Assembly: GCF_947492535.1 (NCBI RefSeq)
Contig: NZ_CANLNH010000021.1
Coordinates: 1-54,492, forward strand
Origin: an uncultured Dokdonia sp.
GTDB lineage: Bacteria; Bacteroidota; Bacteroidia; Flavobacteriales; Flavobacteriaceae
DNA: 54,492 nucleotides
Direction of reading: 5' to 3'
The notes under the pieces were generated by a model. That model had not been told where the DNA came from, made no database searches, and worked only from the letters and a program-made list of their open reading frames with translations. Shown here in pieces: positions 52,364 to 54,492 of the stretch (within the stretch, counting starts at the first letter, position 1; each line of letters starts with the position of its first letter). The position numbers and the translations under genes were made by a program.

Positions 52364-52590
52364 AGTAAATGCCCACGTAGGCGGGTATCTTTTGAAATTA
52401 AACTATATGTTCTTTTACATCCACACTTCGACGTTGCCTGTCTTGAGCCTGTCGAAAGGCCCAGCATACACTACGGATGCAATCTGATAATTATGTTTCT
52501 TTATACGCTTTAACGCTTCGCTCTCCCTTACGGTCGTGAATCTCACAAATTCGATTTCGCGAAAGCGTACATCTCTTTAATTCAATTTTA
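52364..52590. other. Repeat-containing gap between the two dehydrogenase genes
   Basis: Contains a short CTTGAGCCTGTCGAAAGG element with partial complement CTTCGACGTTGCCTG (52428-52462) of a kind dispersed in many Bacteroidota genomes, a GCTTTAACGCTTCGCT-rich stretch, and palindrome copy 13. Confidence 0.55.
52552..52567. repeat. TTTCGCGAAA palindrome, copy 13 (intergenic)
   Basis: CGATTTCGCGAAAGCG, one mismatched pair. Confidence 0.75.
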
Positions 52591-54309
52591 TCAAATATTC
52601 TGTTGTTTCAACTGCTCAATAATATAGTCTGATGCTCTCCAGGAGAGTGCCAGTATGGTCCATGTACAGTTCTTATCTGCTTGGGATACAAAAGGGCCTG
52701 CATCTACAATAAATACATTGTCTACATCGTGCAGTTGATTAAATTTATTAGTTACTGATGTTTTAGGATCATTCCCCATACGCGTAGTTCCCACTTCGTG
52801 TATGATTTCACCAGGTTTATTTAAACCGTTATCTGGTCCTCCCGGCCTGTCACCCAATACTTGACCGCCCATATTATGGATAATTTCTTCAAATGTATCT
52901 TGCATATGAGTCGCTTGTTTACGCTCTAGATCACTCCATTTATAATTAAATTTGAGTACTGGAATTCCAAATTGATCAACGGTAGTTTCATCAATTTCAC
53001 AGTAATTATCTTTACGGGCAATTCCCTCGCCACGACCAGCCATTCCAACGACTGCACCATAATATTTCTTCACATCATCTCGTAAGACATCTCCATAACC
53101 ACCTACTTTGGTTCCAAAGAATTTATTGAATTCATTGGCATTAAATCCAAAGCCATAACTAGGCATTCCCATACCTCCCCAGACTTCAATATGATATCCT
53201 CTAGGAAAATCTAGTTGAGAGTTATCACCCCACCAAGGAGAGTAAACATGCAGTCCGCCCACACCATCTTCATTATAAGAAGGTTTTCTATTCATTAACT
53301 GAGGAATAAACCCAGAACGACTAGAACCTGTAGAATCGTGTAAATATTTACCTACTACATCAGAACTATTTCCTAAGCCATTAGGATGCTGAGGACTTTT
53401 ACTATTCAATAATATACGAGCAGAACTACACGCAGAAGCTGCCAATACAACAACACGTGCTTTTAATTTATATTCTCTACGATCATCTTTACTAATGTAA
53501 GACACACCTGTTGCTTTTCCTTCTTCATTCATGGTCACTTCGCGTACCACACAATTGGTATATAAACGCACTTTTCCGCCACTTTTTTGCGCTGGAAAAA
53601 TAAGGCAGCTCCCTGAAGAAAAATCGGCATAGACAGCGCAAGAACGCGCACATTGCCCGCAGTAAAAACAAACCCCACGATCATTATTAATTCGTTTGGT
53701 AAGCATAGACATTCTACTTGGAATCACAGGAATTCCTGATTTTCTGGCGCCTTGTATATAAAAAAGTTCGTGTAATCTTGGTTTAGGAGGTGGTAAGAAA
53801 AAACCATCAGGATCATTTTCTAGTCCTTCATTAGTGCCAAAAACACCAATGAGTTTATCTACTTTATCATAATAGGGTTTGACATCGTCATAACCTATAG
53901 GCCAATCTTCTCCGTATCCATCACGTGTTTTTCCTTTAAAATCTTTAGGTCCAAAACGCAGAGAGATCCGTCCCCAGTGATTGGTACGTCCTCCCAGCAT
54001 ATGCGATCGAAACCAACGAAACTCGGTTCCTGGTTCATGTGTATACGGTTCTCCTTCTATCTCCCAACCACCATATGCCATATCAAATTCCCCAAATGGA
54101 CGATCTGTTCCCGCGCCTCTTCTAGGCGATTGATGGGGCCATTTCATTTGTGTCATGGTCTTTGGATCGGCGGGATCAAAAAAGGGACCTGCTTCTACAA
54201 CAGCAACATTAAAACCTGCGTCTGCTAATTGCTTAGTGGCCATACCACCACCAGCTCCAGAACCTACAATGATCACATCATAAATTTTGGAAGATTCTTT
54301 TATTTGCAT
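52591..54309 (-). CDS. GMC-family oxidoreductase with a Cys cluster
   Basis: 572 residues, an FAD-dependent glucose-methanol-choline oxidoreductase related to the large subunit of gluconate/FAD-glucose dehydrogenases. The N-terminal FAD site reads DVIIVGSGAGGGMATKQLA, then VEAGPFFDP; HMLGGRTNHWGRI is another FAD contact. A CFYCGQCARSC motif near residue 219 could hold an iron-sulfur cluster, as in FAD-glucose dehydrogenases that carry a 3Fe-4S site. The C terminus has HEVGTTRMGNDP (active-site His) and NVFIVDAGPFVSQADKN. There is no clear signal peptide, so export may depend on the twin-arginine partner. The substrate is unknown. Confidence 0.93.
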   Translation of the reverse strand: MQIKESSKIYDVIIVGSGAGGGMATKQLADAGFNVAVVEAGPFFDPADPKTMTQMKWPHQSPRRGAGTDRPFGEFDMAYGGWEIEGEPYTHEPGTEFRWFRSHMLGGRTNHWGRISLRFGPKDFKGKTRDGYGEDWPIGYDDVKPYYDKVDKLIGVFGTNEGLENDPDGFFLPPPKPRLHELFYIQGARKSGIPVIPSRMSMLTKRINNDRGVCFYCGQCARSCAVYADFSSGSCLIFPAQKSGGKVRLYTNCVVREVTMNEEGKATGVSYISKDDRREYKLKARVVVLAASACSSARILLNSKSPQHPNGLGNSSDVVGKYLHDSTGSSRSGFIPQLMNRKPSYNEDGVGGLHVYSPWWGDNSQLDFPRGYHIEVWGGMGMPSYGFGFNANEFNKFFGTKVGGYGDVLRDDVKKYYGAVVGMAGRGEGIARKDNYCEIDETTVDQFGIPVLKFNYKWSDLERKQATHMQDTFEEIIHNMGGQVLGDRPGGPDNGLNKPGEIIHEVGTTRMGNDPKTSVTNKFNQLHDVDNVFIVDAGPFVSQADKNCTWTILALSWRASDYIIEQLKQQNI

Positions 54310-54369
54310 AGGATTGGAATAGTTTCCCCTAAAATACTAAAAAAAGAGTCAAGAAGAATTTACTTTTTT

Positions 54370-54381
54370 GCTTTCGCGAAA
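54370..54381. repeat. TTTCGCGAAA palindrome, copy 14 (intergenic)
   Basis: GCTTTCGCGAAA with a decayed right flank, upstream of the GMC gene. Confidence 0.7.
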
Positions 54382-54415
54382 ATGTATACTGTTTGTAATG
54401 AGTTGAGGTGTTTAG

Positions 54416-54492
54416 GAGTTGATGAGTTGATGAGTTGATGAGTTGATGAGTTGATGAGTTGATGAGTTGATGAGTTGATGAGTTGATGAGTT
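54416..54492. repeat. 8-bp tandem repeat array (GATGAGTT)n
   Basis: GAGTT followed by nine exact copies of GATGAGTT (54421-54492) running into the window end, with a degenerate copy just before. The 8-base unit is not a multiple of three, so it is non-coding. It is probably variable in copy number. Confidence 0.95.

Noticed and set aside
54416-54492. Tandem repeats considered as a CRISPR array
   Set aside because: The unit is 8 bases with no spacers, and no cas genes are present.

Overview
The window looks like an AT-rich chromosomal segment from a marine-type Flavobacteriaceae bacterium (Bacteroidota). Signs of this are Bacteroidota-style -7 boxes (TAnnTTTG) in front of many genes, A-rich rather than Shine-Dalgarno leaders, a fused SecDF, bacillithiol synthesis (BshC), a type IX secretion sorting domain on a GH9 enzyme, and lipoproteins with acidic residues after the lipobox cysteine. 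The genus is not settled. No rRNA, tRNA, transposase, prophage or CRISPR array was seen.

Layout. 1-2450: aminotransferase and murB. 2460-4410: a fasciclin protein divergent from an ECF sigma factor and its RskA-type anti-sigma. 4470-9145: a tightly packed operon (small Cys-rich membrane protein, GT2, ECF sigma, unusual Nramp-like transporter, rhomboid). 9350-9545: a double-glycine peptide precursor. 9874-15720: tgt, an LptF/G permease, a DMT exporter, accA and dnaB. 15760-19260: an accessory stretch with two unrecognised genes, a repeat-rich intergenic region, a secreted GATase-like protein and a DUF922 protein. 19270-25140: DUF2911, asnB, gyrB and a barrel-like protein. 25128-25493: a decayed lipoprotein gene. 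25716-36320: mdh, a secDF module headed by a probable arrest peptide, ftsY, an amidase, rimO and a propeller lipoprotein. 36380-42294: a putative protease-signalling island. 42428-54309: M14 peptidase, BshC, GH9, TrmL, a cupin, a lipoprotein, and a gluconate-dehydrogenase-type pair (subunit 3 + GMC oxidoreductase). The window ends in an 8-bp tandem repeat.

Two candidate systems stand out. (1) 36382-42294 encodes a 40-residue double-glycine peptide, a periplasmic TPR-CHAT (caspase-like) protease, a lipoprotein subtilase and a divergent ECF sigma/TPR membrane regulator pair. The peptide and the subtilase pro-region share a 14-residue segment (12 identical). All 12 nucleotide differences between the two copies lie at third codon positions, so the protein motif itself appears to be under selection. 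This suggests a common recognition or cleavage site in a proteolytic cascade controlling the sigma factor. (2) 26889-27651: a membrane-anchored protein ending in Arg-Ala-Gly-Pro-Ser-Ala lies immediately upstream of secDF, followed by stem-loops that abut the secDF start. This is the layout of a SecM/ApdA/VemP-type arrest peptide that senses secretion.

Across the window, a palindrome family with core TTTCGCGAAA occurs 14 times, in intergenic regions and in frame inside genes, far above chance for an AT-rich genome.
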